From NCBI GenBank assembly GCA_963811335.1, contig CAWERB010000024.1, forward strand, positions 1 through 64,000: DNA of 64,000 bases. The letters are read 5' to 3'. The DNA comes from Trebonia sp963811335. GTDB lineage: Bacteria; Actinomycetota; Actinomycetes; Streptosporangiales; Streptosporangiaceae. Position 1 is the first letter of the stretch. Every line of letters starts with the position of its first letter. The notes under the pieces are model-generated. The model made no database searches and was not told the DNA's origin. It saw only the letters and a program-made list of their open reading frames with translations. The translations under genes and the position numbers were made by a program. This document shows, piece after piece, positions 1 through 7,708 of the stretch.

Positions 1-67
1 GGAGCAGTCCGAGCGGCCGGTAGCCGTTCTCGTCTATCCAGCGGGGAAACGCCTGGCCGGTCGGCAT
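1..67 (-). CDS. Partial CDS running off the left edge, unknown product
   Basis: An open frame starts at an ATG (65-67 on the reverse strand) and runs off the window. It begins MPTGQAFPRWIDENGYRPLG. A GGTGAGG ribosome-binding-like stretch sits just before the ATG. It lies 54 bases after the lipoprotein stop and in the same direction, so the two may be co-transcribed. Too little is visible to name a family. Confidence 0.4.
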   Translation of the reverse strand, partial: MPTGQAFPRWIDENGYRPLGLL

Positions 68-121
68 GACCTCACCCGTCGGTCCCTGCTAATTGCGCCA
101 TGCACAGGGCAGTCGTGCCGC

Positions 122-740
122 TCACGACCCGCCGCCCTTATTTCCCCTGATGGCGACGGAGCTGGGCTTCAGCGATTTGCACGCGTTCTCCGCGGACGTG
201 AACTGCGAGGAATTCGGGTTAATGCTGCTCGGAAGGGTGAAGGTCTGTCCCCCGCCTGATCCCCAGATGGTGCTCGCGGGGTTGGGGTCGGGGAAGGCCG
301 GGCAGGCCGTGGGAGCGCATGCACTTGGCGAAGTTCAGCAGTTGGCCCAGCACTTGCTGCTGCTGGGCCGTGGTCAGCCCGGGGCCGCTCTGCCGCTGCG
401 GGTACAGCCGGTAGCAGGTGGTCCTGGCTGACTCATAGACCGTGTCGGTGACCCCAAGCTGGAGGGAATCGACGGGACCAGAGACAGACGAGGGGTCGGG
501 GTAATTGGGTATGCCATGAGCGCGCATGCATTGCGCAAAGGCGACCGCGTTGTTAGATGCCTGGCTAGATGCCGAGGGCGTTGCCCCTGCTGCTTGCGAT
601 GACCCGCTGGAGCCGGTGGATACCGAGTTGCCGCCGCACGCTAGCGTCAGCAGCGCGACGCCGGCCATGACGGCCAGCAAGCCCACCCGCTGCGGCCACG
701 CCTGGTGCCAACGCCGAGAGGCGCCTGTCCCGGTGTTCAT
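122..740 (-). CDS. Lipoprotein with repeated FA(Q/K)CMR motif, one frameshift
   Basis: The start is ATG at 740, preceded by a strong AGGAGG site (748-753); an upstream in-frame start at 809 lacks this. The N-terminus has basic residues, a hydrophobic stretch and a lipobox ending LLTLAC, so it should be a membrane-anchored lipoprotein. Two copies of a motif, FAQCMRAHGIPNYPDP and NFAKCMRSHGLPG, mark an actinobacterial lipoprotein family of unknown function, often beside efflux systems. After the second motif, near base 287, one extra C breaks the frame; removing it gives FPDPNPASTIWGSGGG and a stop at 122. A 27-bp site at 837-863 matches one in front of the efflux operon at 3231, so both are probably controlled by the two-component system next door. 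Confidence 0.75.
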
Positions 741-836
741 TTCATTTCCTCCTCTTGGCTGCGCGAACTTTAGGGCTGTGCGAATCCGCGTGGCCTTTTT
801 CGGCTGCATTTCTCACTTCCGGTGTACCTTCGGGCA

Positions 837-863
837 GGTCACATCACCGTCACAGCTGTGACC
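837..863 (-). promoter_or_regulatory. 27-bp probable response-regulator site upstream of the lipoprotein gene
   Basis: The 27 bases read toward the lipoprotein gene match 24 of 27 positions of the site at 3079-3105 read toward the efflux operon. The core contains GTCACAGCTGTGAC. It lies 97 bases before the lipoprotein ATG. Repeated GTCAC/GTGAC half-sites suit an OmpR-type dimer; the neighbouring regulator (2309-2971) is the natural candidate. Binding is inferred. Confidence 0.65.
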
Positions 864-1058
864 GGCGGCCGCCGACGCGCCAGGGCGAGGCAGGAGCACC
901 GGAAAAGGCTGCCCGCATGACCTTGTACTTCCGTTAGGTGATCATTGACATTCACCAGGGGAATGCCATTTACCGGGAGACTCGGGTCAGCTGGAACCGG
1001 GCGCATGGCGATGAGAATGTCGCCCGCGCCGTGGTTCTTCGCCTCTGGCGGCGGTAAG

Positions 1059-2309
1059 TTACACGCCTGAGGCGATGCCCCGCCGCGCGGGCTGGCCCGC
1101 GGCCCGGCCCGGCGGCGGGAAGGTGACGTCGATGGCCAGGCCGCCCTGAGGCAGGGCTCGCGGGGTGACAGTGGCGCCGTGGGCGGTGGCGATCGCGTGG
1201 ACGACGGACAGGCCAAGGCCGTGGCCATGGCTGGTGCGTGACCGCAGCCTGTGGAAGGGCTGGAATAGCCGGTCGACCTGGTCCGGCGAGATGACCGGCC
1301 CGGTGTTCACCACCGACACGGCGGCCCGGCCGCCGACGGTCCGGGTGGCAACCTGGACCCATCCGTCCGGGATGTTGTGGCGGACGGCGTTGTCGACCAG
1401 GTTGGCCACCAGCCGTTCGGTCAGGACCGGGTCGCCGTCCAGGACGGCGGGGGTGGTGGCCGCCTCAACGTGCAGTCCAAGGCGGCGTGCCTCGGGGCGG
1501 GGGGTGAGCAGGACCGCACGGATGACGGCGCACAGGTCGACGGGCTCGCGGCGACGGAGGCCTGCCTCGCTGGCGGCCAGGGTGAGCAGGGCCTCGATGA
1601 GGTGTCCCTGCTCGGTATTGGAGGCGAGGAGTTCCTCGCCCGCCTCCCGCCACATGTCGGCGGTAGCGTCTGGCGCATCGAGCGCGACCTGCAGCAGCGC
1701 GCGGTCTGCGGTCAGCGGGGTGCGCAGCTCGTGCGAGGCGTTCGCCACGAAGTGCCGCTGCGCCTCGAAGGAGGCCTCCAGGCGGGCGAACAGGCCGTCC
1801 AGGGTGTCGCCGAGTTCCTTGAGCTCGTCGTCAGGTCCTGGCAGGTTGAGCCGTTCGCTGAGGCTGGTGGCTGAGATGCGGCGGGCGGTGGCGGTGATGG
1901 TCGATAGCGGGCGCAGGATACGCCCGGCGGCCAGCCAGCCCAGGGTGAAGGCCACGACGCTGGCGATGCCCAGGGCGATCCCGGACTGTATCTGCAGCTG
2001 CCTGAGGTCGGCGGCGGACTGCTGGACAGCCGCCTGTTTAGACGCCTGTTTAGCCGCCACGACCCTGTCCGGAAGGGACTGGAGCGCGGGGTTACCGGCG
2101 AACTCGGGACCCGACATGGGCGAGCGGGTCCTGCCCCCGCCCTCCGGGTGCGGGATCTTGCTCGCGACGAGCAGGTAGGTCAGGCCGAGGAGGCCCACGG
2201 CGCAGAGCAGGAACACTCCGCTGTAGAGGAGGGTCAGGCGGAGCCGGGCGGTGCGGCGCGGCAGCCGCAGCCGGGGCCAGGGCCCTGGCTGCGGGCGGGG
2301 GATGCGCAT
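1059..2309 (-). CDS. Sensor histidine kinase (HAMP-HisKA-HATPase)
   Basis: About 416 residues. A basic N-terminus is followed by a membrane segment (about residues 25-48), a short extracytoplasmic loop, a second membrane segment (about 105-125) and a HAMP-like region. The H-box ASHELRTPLT holds the phospho-accepting His; the N-box NLVDNAVRHN and the GLGLSVVHAIA glycine motif show an intact ATPase domain. It phosphorylates a response regulator, almost surely the one encoded immediately upstream. ATG at 2309 overlaps the regulator's stop as TGATG; a GTG at 2312 is also possible. The 741-1058 gap before the lipoprotein holds the 27-bp site and no gene. Confidence 0.92.
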   Translation of the reverse strand: MRIPRPQPGPWPRLRLPRRTARLRLTLLYSGVFLLCAVGLLGLTYLLVASKIPHPEGGGRTRSPMSGPEFAGNPALQSLPDRVVAAKQASKQAAVQQSAADLRQLQIQSGIALGIASVVAFTLGWLAAGRILRPLSTITATARRISATSLSERLNLPGPDDELKELGDTLDGLFARLEASFEAQRHFVANASHELRTPLTADRALLQVALDAPDATADMWREAGEELLASNTEQGHLIEALLTLAASEAGLRRREPVDLCAVIRAVLLTPRPEARRLGLHVEAATTPAVLDGDPVLTERLVANLVDNAVRHNIPDGWVQVATRTVGGRAAVSVVNTGPVISPDQVDRLFQPFHRLRSRTSHGHGLGLSVVHAIATAHGATVTPRALPQGGLAIDVTFPPPGRAAGQPARRGIASGV

Positions 2310-2971
2310 CACGGTTCTCCGATGCGGTAGCCGCTCTCGCGGATGGTCTCGATCACCGGCGGGTCGCCGAGCTTGTCGCGCAGCCGGTTGATGGTGGCCT
2401 TAACGGTGGTGGTGAACGGGTTGGTGGCTTCGTCCCATACCCGCTGGAGCAGTTCCTCGGCTGAGACTGGCCGTCCCCCGGCGGCGAGCAGGCACTCCAG
2501 CACGGCGAGTTCCTTGTGGGTCAGCGCCAGCGGCCGCCCGCCCCGGATGGCTGTGCGCCGGGCAGGGTCCAGGCTCAGGTCGCCGTAGCCCAGGATCGCG
2601 GGCGCCGGGGCGCCAGGGCGGCGGCCCAGGGCCTGGACACGGGCGACCAGCTCGGTGAAGTCGAACGGCTTGGGCAGGTAGTCGTCGGCCCCGAGGCTGA
2701 GCCCTTCCACCCGGTCCTGGACCGACCGGGCCGCGGTGAGCATCAGGATCCGGCTCGGCGACCGCTCGGCGGCCAGGGTGCGGCAGATGTCATCGCCGTG
2801 CATGCCGGGCAGGTCCCGGTCCAGCACCACCACGTCATAGCGGCTGACCGCCAGCCGGTCGAGGGCGGTGTCGCCATCGAGGGCCACGTCGACCGTCATC
2901 CCGTGGCGGCGCAGGCCCGCCGCGACCGCTTTGGCCAGCCTTTCGTGATCTTCGGCTAGCAGCACTCTCAT
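2309..2971 (-). CDS. OmpR/PhoB-family response regulator
   Basis: 220 residues. The receiver domain shows the acidic pair (LLAEDHE), the phospho-acceptor Asp in VVVLDRDLPG and the conserved Lys in PKPFDF. The second half is a winged-helix DNA-binding domain (LTHKELAVLECLLA, then TTTVKATINRLRDKLG and IETIRESGYRIG). It is the first gene of a regulator-kinase pair. A GGAG sits before the ATG. Two 27-bp sites, one 108 bases upstream of this gene and one in front of the lipoprotein, probably define its targets: the MacAB-like operon, the lipoprotein and perhaps itself. Confidence 0.93.
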   Translation of the reverse strand: MRVLLAEDHERLAKAVAAGLRRHGMTVDVALDGDTALDRLAVSRYDVVVLDRDLPGMHGDDICRTLAAERSPSRILMLTAARSVQDRVEGLSLGADDYLPKPFDFTELVARVQALGRRPGAPAPAILGYGDLSLDPARRTAIRGGRPLALTHKELAVLECLLAAGGRPVSAEELLQRVWDEATNPFTTTVKATINRLRDKLGDPPVIETIRESGYRIGEP

Positions 2972-3078
2972 CGTCGTGCATCACTCCATCATCGAATGCG
3001 GCTGGCCGGCCCGTACCTGCCTTCGCGCCGTGCCGGCCGCGCCTGGTTCACAGGATGCCAGGTCGCCGGTCACACACG

Positions 3079-3105
3079 GGTTACAGCTGTGACGGTGGCG
3101 TGACC
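3079..3105 (+). promoter_or_regulatory. 27-bp probable response-regulator site upstream of the efflux operon
   Basis: Near-identical (24 of 27) to the site at 837-863, in the same orientation relative to the gene it precedes. It lies between the divergent regulator gene and the efflux adaptor, 125 bases before the adaptor ATG. The core is TTACAGCTGTGACGG. Confidence 0.65.
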
Positions 3106-3230
3106 GGCCTTTCCATATAACTCTGCGTGAAAGGCGCGGCCGGTGAAAGCCGCGATCCGCGCGGGCCTGAAGAACAACACCGATGAGCCTGAGGGAGAAC
3201 ACCGATGATCCCGGCACAAGGAGGCGGGTC

Positions 3231-4397
3231 ATGAACGAGACAGTTCCGCGTGGCCGGGAGGCCGGGCAGGAGGAGAAGGCTACCGCGGTCCCGGAGACGA
3301 GCCGGTCGCACGGCCGTGGCCGCCGGGTCGCCCTGGGCGTCGTGGTCGCGATGGCGGCCGGCGCGGTGTGGGCCTGGCGGGCCGGGGTGTTCTCCCCGGC
3401 CGCCTCGTCCGGATCCGGGCAGCAGGGGGCGGCCGCGCCGGCGACGCGGGCAGTGACCCGTCACGATATCTCGGCGACCACGCCGGTGCCCGCGACCCTG
3501 GGGTACGCCGCGTCCTACCAGGTGACCGGGCAGGGCAGCGGGACGCTGACCTGGCTGCCGTCGGCGGGGGCGGTGATCCGCCAGGGGCATGTGCTGTACA
3601 AGGTCGACAATGGCTCCCCGGTGGCGCTGCTGTACGGCAGCGTCCCGGCGTGGCGAAGCCTGTCTGAGGGGCTCACCGGCCAGGACGTGTCCCAGCTCAA
3701 CCACGACCTGGTGGCCCTGGGCGACGCCAGCCGCGCGGATATCGTCGCGGAGGGCTGGGACTACTACTCGTGGGAGACGGCGGTCGGCGTCGAGAACCTT
3801 GAAGCGCACCTGGGCGTCACCTCCCCGTCGGGGAGCCTGACGCTGGGGCAGGTGGTGTTCAAGCCCGAGGCGCTGCGGGTCAGCCAGGTGAGCGGCTCCC
3901 TGGGCGGCCAGGCCTCTGGGCCGGTTCTGTCCGCGACCTCCGACCGGCACGTGGTGACCGTCAACCTGGACGCCTCCCGGCAGTCGGAGGTCAAGGCGGG
4001 GGACGCGGTGAGCGTCACGCTGCCCGACGGGACGAACACCCTCGGTGTGATCTCCTCGGTCGGCAGGGTGGCGACCACCACGACCCAGTCGGGCGGGAGC
4101 CCGACCACCACCATCCCGGTGCAGGTGAAGCTCGCTCACCCGGACGCGGCGGGAACCCTGGACCAGGCGCCGGTGACGGTGAACGTCACCACCTCGACCG
4201 TGAAGGACGCGCTGGTGGTGCCGGTGGGCGCGCTGCTGGCCCAGTCCTCGGGCGGGTACGACGTCGAGGTGGTCGGTACCGGGAACACCCGCCGCCTGGT
4301 GCCGGTGAGCGTGGGGCTCACGGACGACGCTAACGGCCTGGTGCAGGTGACCGGCGCGCTTACCCCCGGGCAGCGCGTCGTGGTGCCCGCGTCATGA
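3231..4397 (+). CDS. Efflux periplasmic adaptor (HlyD/MacA-like) with peptidoglycan-binding-like insert
   Basis: 388 residues. ATG at 3231 has AAGGAGG (3218-3224) six bases before it; earlier in-frame starts lack this. One membrane segment near residues 28-45 anchors it. The middle holds a peptidoglycan-binding-like stretch (LSEGLTGQDVSQLNHDLVAL), usual in actinobacterial adaptors. The C-terminal part has the beta-barrel pattern of MFP/RND-type adaptors (VKLAHPDAAGTLDQAPVTVN, VVPVGALLAQSSGGYDVEV). It would link the ABC pump encoded by the next two genes to substrate capture outside the membrane. The 4-base ATGA overlap with the ATPase gene shows one operon. Confidence 0.85.
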   Translation: MNETVPRGREAGQEEKATAVPETSRSHGRGRRVALGVVVAMAAGAVWAWRAGVFSPAASSGSGQQGAAAPATRAVTRHDISATTPVPATLGYAASYQVTGQGSGTLTWLPSAGAVIRQGHVLYKVDNGSPVALLYGSVPAWRSLSEGLTGQDVSQLNHDLVALGDASRADIVAEGWDYYSWETAVGVENLEAHLGVTSPSGSLTLGQVVFKPEALRVSQVSGSLGGQASGPVLSATSDRHVVTVNLDASRQSEVKAGDAVSVTLPDGTNTLGVISSVGRVATTTTQSGGSPTTTIPVQVKLAHPDAAGTLDQAPVTVNVTTSTVKDALVVPVGALLAQSSGGYDVEVVGTGNTRRLVPVSVGLTDDANGLVQVTGALTPGQRVVVPAS

Positions 4398-5191
4398 CCG
4401 CCGACGCGCGGGGGGCGCTCGCGCCCGGGACAACCACGACCCGGGTTCCGTCGCGGGTGCTGGAGCTGGACCAGGTGACCAAGGTGTATCCCGGGTCGCC
4501 ACCGCTACGGGCGCTGGCCGGGGTAAGCCTCACGGTGACGGCCGGCGAGCTTACCGGCATCGTGGGCCCTTCGGGATCGGGCAAGTCCACGCTGCTGCAC
4601 CTGATGGGCACCCTGGACAAGCCGACCAGCGGGACGGTGCGCGTCACCGGCCTGGATGTGGCCCGGATGACCGACCGGGAGCTGTCGGCTCTGCGGGCGT
4701 CCCGGATCGGGTTCATATTCCAGCAGTTCTTCCTGGCCGAGCATCAGTCCGTGCTGGGCAATGTCGCCGACGGGCTGCTGTACGCCGGGGTCCGCCGCGA
4801 CCAGCGGCGGCGGCTCGCGGCCGCCGCGCTGGCCCGGGTCGGGCTCGGGCACCGGACCGCTGCCCGCCCGACCCAGCTGTCCGGGGGCGAGCGGCAGCGG
4901 GTCGCGATAGCCCGGGCGATCGCGGGCTCCCCGCCGGTGGTACTGGCCGACGAGCCCACCGGCAACCTCGACTCCACCAATGGCGCGTCCATCCTCGCCC
5001 TGCTGGAGGAGCTCAACGCCGCCGGGACCACGATCATCGTGATCACCCACGACCACGCGATCGCCGCCCGGATGCGGCGCCGCATCGAGGTGCTCGACGG
5101 GCACATCATCGCTGACACCTGCCCCGTCCTTGCCGCCGGCCAGACGGCCCCGGGCGAGGGCGGCTGGCCCGCACAGGAAGGACCGTCATGA
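4394..5191 (+). CDS. ABC transporter ATP-binding protein (MacB/LolD type)
   Basis: 265 residues. Walker A GPSGSGKST, Q-loop region FIFQQFFLAEHQSVL, signature LSGGERQRVAIARA, Walker B VVLADEPTGNLD and the switch His in IIVITHD are all present. This set with the ADEPTGNLDS ending is typical of MacB/LolD-family export ATPases. ATGA overlaps on both sides couple it to the adaptor and permease. Substrate unknown. Confidence 0.93.
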   Translation: MTADARGALAPGTTTTRVPSRVLELDQVTKVYPGSPPLRALAGVSLTVTAGELTGIVGPSGSGKSTLLHLMGTLDKPTSGTVRVTGLDVARMTDRELSALRASRIGFIFQQFFLAEHQSVLGNVADGLLYAGVRRDQRRRLAAAALARVGLGHRTAARPTQLSGGERQRVAIARAIAGSPPVVLADEPTGNLDSTNGASILALLEELNAAGTTIIVITHDHAIAARMRRRIEVLDGHIIADTCPVLAAGQTAPGEGGWPAQEGPS

Positions 5192-6414
5192 CCACCACCT
5201 CCCGGCGGCCGGCCGCCCTGACCGCTGCCCGGCTGCGCCCATCCGACCTGGCCGGGCTGGCCAGCGTCGGGCTGCGGACCCGCAAGCTGCGCGCCGGGCT
5301 GTCGGCACTGGGCATCGCGATCGGGGTCGCGGCGATCGTGGCCGTCCTGGGCCTGGCCGCCTCCTCCCAGGCCGCGCTGCTGGACGAGATCGCCCGCCTG
5401 GGCACCAACCTGCTGACTGTCACCAACGGGGAGACCCTCTCCGGCGGGACGGCCGAGCTGCCCCTGGCCGCGCCGGGCATGATCGGCCGGCTGCCCGGGG
5501 TCACGGCGGTGCAGGACACCGGCACCGTCAGCAACGTCAGCGCCTACCGGTCCCCCTACATCCCGGCGGTCAACACCAACGCCCTCACCGTGAATGCCAC
5601 GACGCTCGGCCTGCCGGCGGTCGCGGGCACCAGCGTCGCCCAGGGCCATTTCCTGAACGCCGCGACCGCCCGCCAGCCGGTCACGGTCCTCGGGGCCGCG
5701 GCCGCACAGCGGATGGGCATCGACCGGATCTGGCCGGGGATGCGGATCTGGGTCGGCCACCAGTGGTTCTATGTGGTGGGCATCCTCAACCCGGCCGTCC
5801 TGGCGTCGGAGATTGACTCGGAGGTCCTGGTCGGCTTCCCCGCCGCGGAGAAGTACCTAGGCTTCGACCGGCACCCGTCACAGGTCTACATCCGCACCGT
5901 CGACACCCAGGCCGCCACTACCTCGGTCGATAACCTGCTCGGCGCGCAGGCCAATCCCTCGAACCCCAGCGAGGTCAACGTATCGCAGCCCTCGGACGTG
6001 CTCACCGCCCGGGCCGCGACCGCGGGCGCGCTCAACACCCTGTTCCTCGGACTGGGCGCGGTCGCGCTGCTGGTCGGCGCGATCGGGGTAGCCAACATCA
6101 TGATCATCTCGGTGCTGGAACGCCGCCAGGAGATCGGGCTGCGCCGGGCGCTGGGCGCCACCCGCGGCCAGATCCGCGTCCAGTTCCTGGCCGAGGCGGT
6201 CCTGCTGTCCCTCATCGGGGGCGCCGCCGGAGTCGCCATCGGCGCCGCCTCTACCGCCATCTACGCTCACGCCCACCACCAGGCCGTCGTCATCCCGACC
6301 GAGGCCTGGGCGGGCGGCCTGGGCGCGGCGGTCGTCATCGGCGCACTGGCCGGACTGCTGCCCGCCATCCGCGCCGCCCGCCTGTCACCAACCCGGGCAC
6401 TGTGGTCGGTGTGA
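5188..6414 (+). CDS. ABC transporter permease (MacB/FtsX family)
   Basis: 408 residues. A first membrane segment follows the cytoplasmic N-terminus (LSALGIAIGVAAIVAVLGLA), then a large extracytoplasmic MacB_PCD-like domain, then three membrane segments from about residue 285. The conserved FtsX-family stretch VLERRQEIGLRRALGATRGQ is intact, and the C-terminus PAIRAARLSPTRALW is standard for MacB permeases. Last gene of the efflux operon. Confidence 0.93.
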   Translation: MTTTSRRPAALTAARLRPSDLAGLASVGLRTRKLRAGLSALGIAIGVAAIVAVLGLAASSQAALLDEIARLGTNLLTVTNGETLSGGTAELPLAAPGMIGRLPGVTAVQDTGTVSNVSAYRSPYIPAVNTNALTVNATTLGLPAVAGTSVAQGHFLNAATARQPVTVLGAAAAQRMGIDRIWPGMRIWVGHQWFYVVGILNPAVLASEIDSEVLVGFPAAEKYLGFDRHPSQVYIRTVDTQAATTSVDNLLGAQANPSNPSEVNVSQPSDVLTARAATAGALNTLFLGLGAVALLVGAIGVANIMIISVLERRQEIGLRRALGATRGQIRVQFLAEAVLLSLIGGAAGVAIGAASTAIYAHAHHQAVVIPTEAWAGGLGAAVVIGALAGLLPAIRAARLSPTRALWSV

Positions 6415-6475
6415 CACCGCAAACGGCACGTCTCGTAGGGCGAAGGCCCTGGCGGCGGCGGGCTGAGGCCGTTTC

Positions 6476-6556
6476 ATGGCGGTCATCCCGGTCCGGCTGC
6501 CCCCGCTGCCCGGTGAGACGCTCGACAGCTGGCTGGAAGCCTGCATCTCGAACCAA
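6476..6556 (+). pseudogene. Start fragment of a TniQ-like transposition gene
   Basis: The first about 25 codons read MAVIPVRLPPLPGETLDSWL and EA, the usual opening of actinobacterial TniQ-family proteins. The rest of the frame has no further likeness. The fragment lies antisense against the 3' end of the broken anti-sigma gene (6545-6945), which suggests a recombination junction. TniQ helps target transposition in Tn7/Tn5053-like elements; nothing else of such an element remains here. Confidence 0.45.
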
Positions 6557-6945
6557 GTCACCGTCCGCTCGCCGCGCCTACGCCATCCCACCGCGCCGCG
6601 AGGTCCGCGACAAGCTGGAGCCCCCGACCGCCTTCCGCATCACGGGCGGCATGGTTCAGCTCCGGCACCCCGGGTCTGCTCCGGTCGGTGACCTCGACCC
6701 GGACCACGCCGTTCCCCGTCTTGACCGCGACCGTGACCGTCTCGCCGGGACCAAGCCGCTATGCCGGATGCTGTTGCCGAACAATCGCTCACGAGCAAGA
6801 CAGCAACATCCGTGCTCAGGTAACTGGGACCCAGCACGGCTGCCACGAAGGCGCGGGCGACCCGCGCCCGCTCAGCCCGCCCCGCAAGCGTCACGGTCCC
6901 CACCGCCAGCCCAGCTATCACCGCACCCGCCTTCCCGGCCCGCAC
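6545..6945 (-). pseudogene. Broken anti-sigma-type ATP-binding protein (HATPase, RsbW/SpoIIAB-like)
   Basis: The family pattern is spread over three reverse frames: AGRAERARVARAFVAAVLGP with AVLLVSD at 6850-6945; then GPGETVTVAVKTGNG, VRVEVTDRSRPGVPEL and GGRGLQLVADLAARW at 6590-6750; then GWRRRGERTVTWFEMQ at 6545-6600. These are the family's N-box region, central strand and C-terminal TWFE ending. The shifts fall near 6765 and 6590. The C-terminus then runs into the TniQ fragment. It may be a true pseudogene beside a mobile-element scar, or a gene with sequence errors. Confidence 0.6.
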
Positions 6946-7165
6946 CGCCCCGGGAAATTACGGGCCGCCGGGCGGACACACCGGGATGCACGCTCGACTC
7001 GGCGGCCCACGTCAAGCCTGGATACGCCCCGGAACGGGCACCGGAACCCCGTCAAGCGGCTACCCACACCGCTCCCTGGCACCGATTCCCGTCCGCTATG
7101 CGTCCGTGGACCCCGCAACACGGGGGTATACAGCGCATCAAGGTGACACACCACGGGACAGAGCA

Positions 7166-7211
7166 GAAACGCCCCGCCAGCACGAGAATTCGCAGCTATT
7201 GGGGCGTTTTC
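7166..7211 (-). terminator. Long-loop hairpin following the tRNA-Tyr fragment
   Basis: AAACGCCCC at 7167-7175 pairs with GGGGCGTTT at 7201-7209 (about 9-10 bp, 25-base loop). On the reverse strand it follows the CCA end of the tRNA fragment by a few bases, where a tRNA terminator would sit. Confidence 0.4.
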
Positions 7212-7216
7212 GCAGG

Positions 7217-7270
7217 TGGTGGCAGGTGTTGGGTTCGAACCAACGTAGGCTGAGCCGACGGTTTTACAGC
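7217..7270 (-). tRNA. 3' half of a tRNA-Tyr (GTA anticodon), probable attachment-site remnant
   Basis: On the reverse strand the anticodon loop CTGTAAA (GTA = Tyr), the long variable arm, a perfect T-arm (GTTGG-TTCGAAC-CCAAC), the acceptor 3' strand ACCTGCC, discriminator A and encoded CCA are all present. The 5' half is not: the bases before the loop (GCGGG) do not pair properly with ACCGT after it, and no GGCAGGT acceptor 5' strand is found where expected. Loss starting at the anticodon loop is what an att site of an integrating element in tRNA-Tyr looks like. SLP1-type actinomycete elements use tRNA-Tyr. Confidence 0.65.
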
Positions 7271-7518
7271 CCGCTCCCTCCGCCCGAGTCATTCCCTTCC
7301 CTTGTTCATGGGGCACAGGGTTACACCTGGCAGCGGAACCTGACCGGGTATACGGAAGGTCCACGACAGGTACATCTCGAGTCCATCCGCCCGCGGCGTA
7401 AAGCCACCGGCCGACCCGGCCCCCAGCCCGGAAGCCCCCCGCCACCCAGTCGCACATGCCCGACTACACCCATCCCTCCAACATAGAATCCAGGTCATCC
7501 GGCTCCATGAAGGCCACC

Positions 7519-7549
7519 GGTCTAGACCAATTCAGAATTGGTCTAGACC
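7519..7549. promoter_or_regulatory. Double DasR/NagR-like (dre) operator
   Basis: Two GGTCTAGACC palindromes (7519-7528, 7540-7549) lie 21 bp apart, exactly two helix turns, inside a 31-bp perfect palindrome centred on one A. The second carries the full TGGTCTAGACCA core of the DasR-responsive element consensus (ACTGGTCTAGACCACT) known from Streptomyces. HutC/GntR-family regulators bind such sites. No clear target gene adjoins: the nearest is the 3' end of the acyl-CoA dehydrogenase. Confidence 0.65.
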
Positions 7550-7708
7550 ATGGGAGTTCAGGTATCAGCACCGATTCAGCACGGGGTCCGGAAACGACGG
7601 GAAATAACCGGGACGATTCGGACAAACACCACATGAGAAGGGGCCGCTCCACTCCCCCGCGGGACGGCCCACCTCTGATGCAGCACCTCGGTAAAACCAC
7701 AGGTCAGG

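Larger units (their letters stand above)
6946..7708. other. Gene-poor stretch with mobile-element scar signals
   Basis: I see no credible protein gene here. It holds a hairpin (7166-7211), the 3' half of a tRNA-Tyr (7217-7270, reverse strand) and a double DasR-like palindrome (7519-7549). Base composition is less skewed than in neighbouring genes. With the TniQ fragment just before it, it reads as the remains of an integrated element. Confidence 0.5.

Noticed and set aside
7217..7310. A complete functional tRNA-Tyr
   Set aside because: The 5' acceptor strand and D-arm do not fit and the anticodon stem is mispaired.
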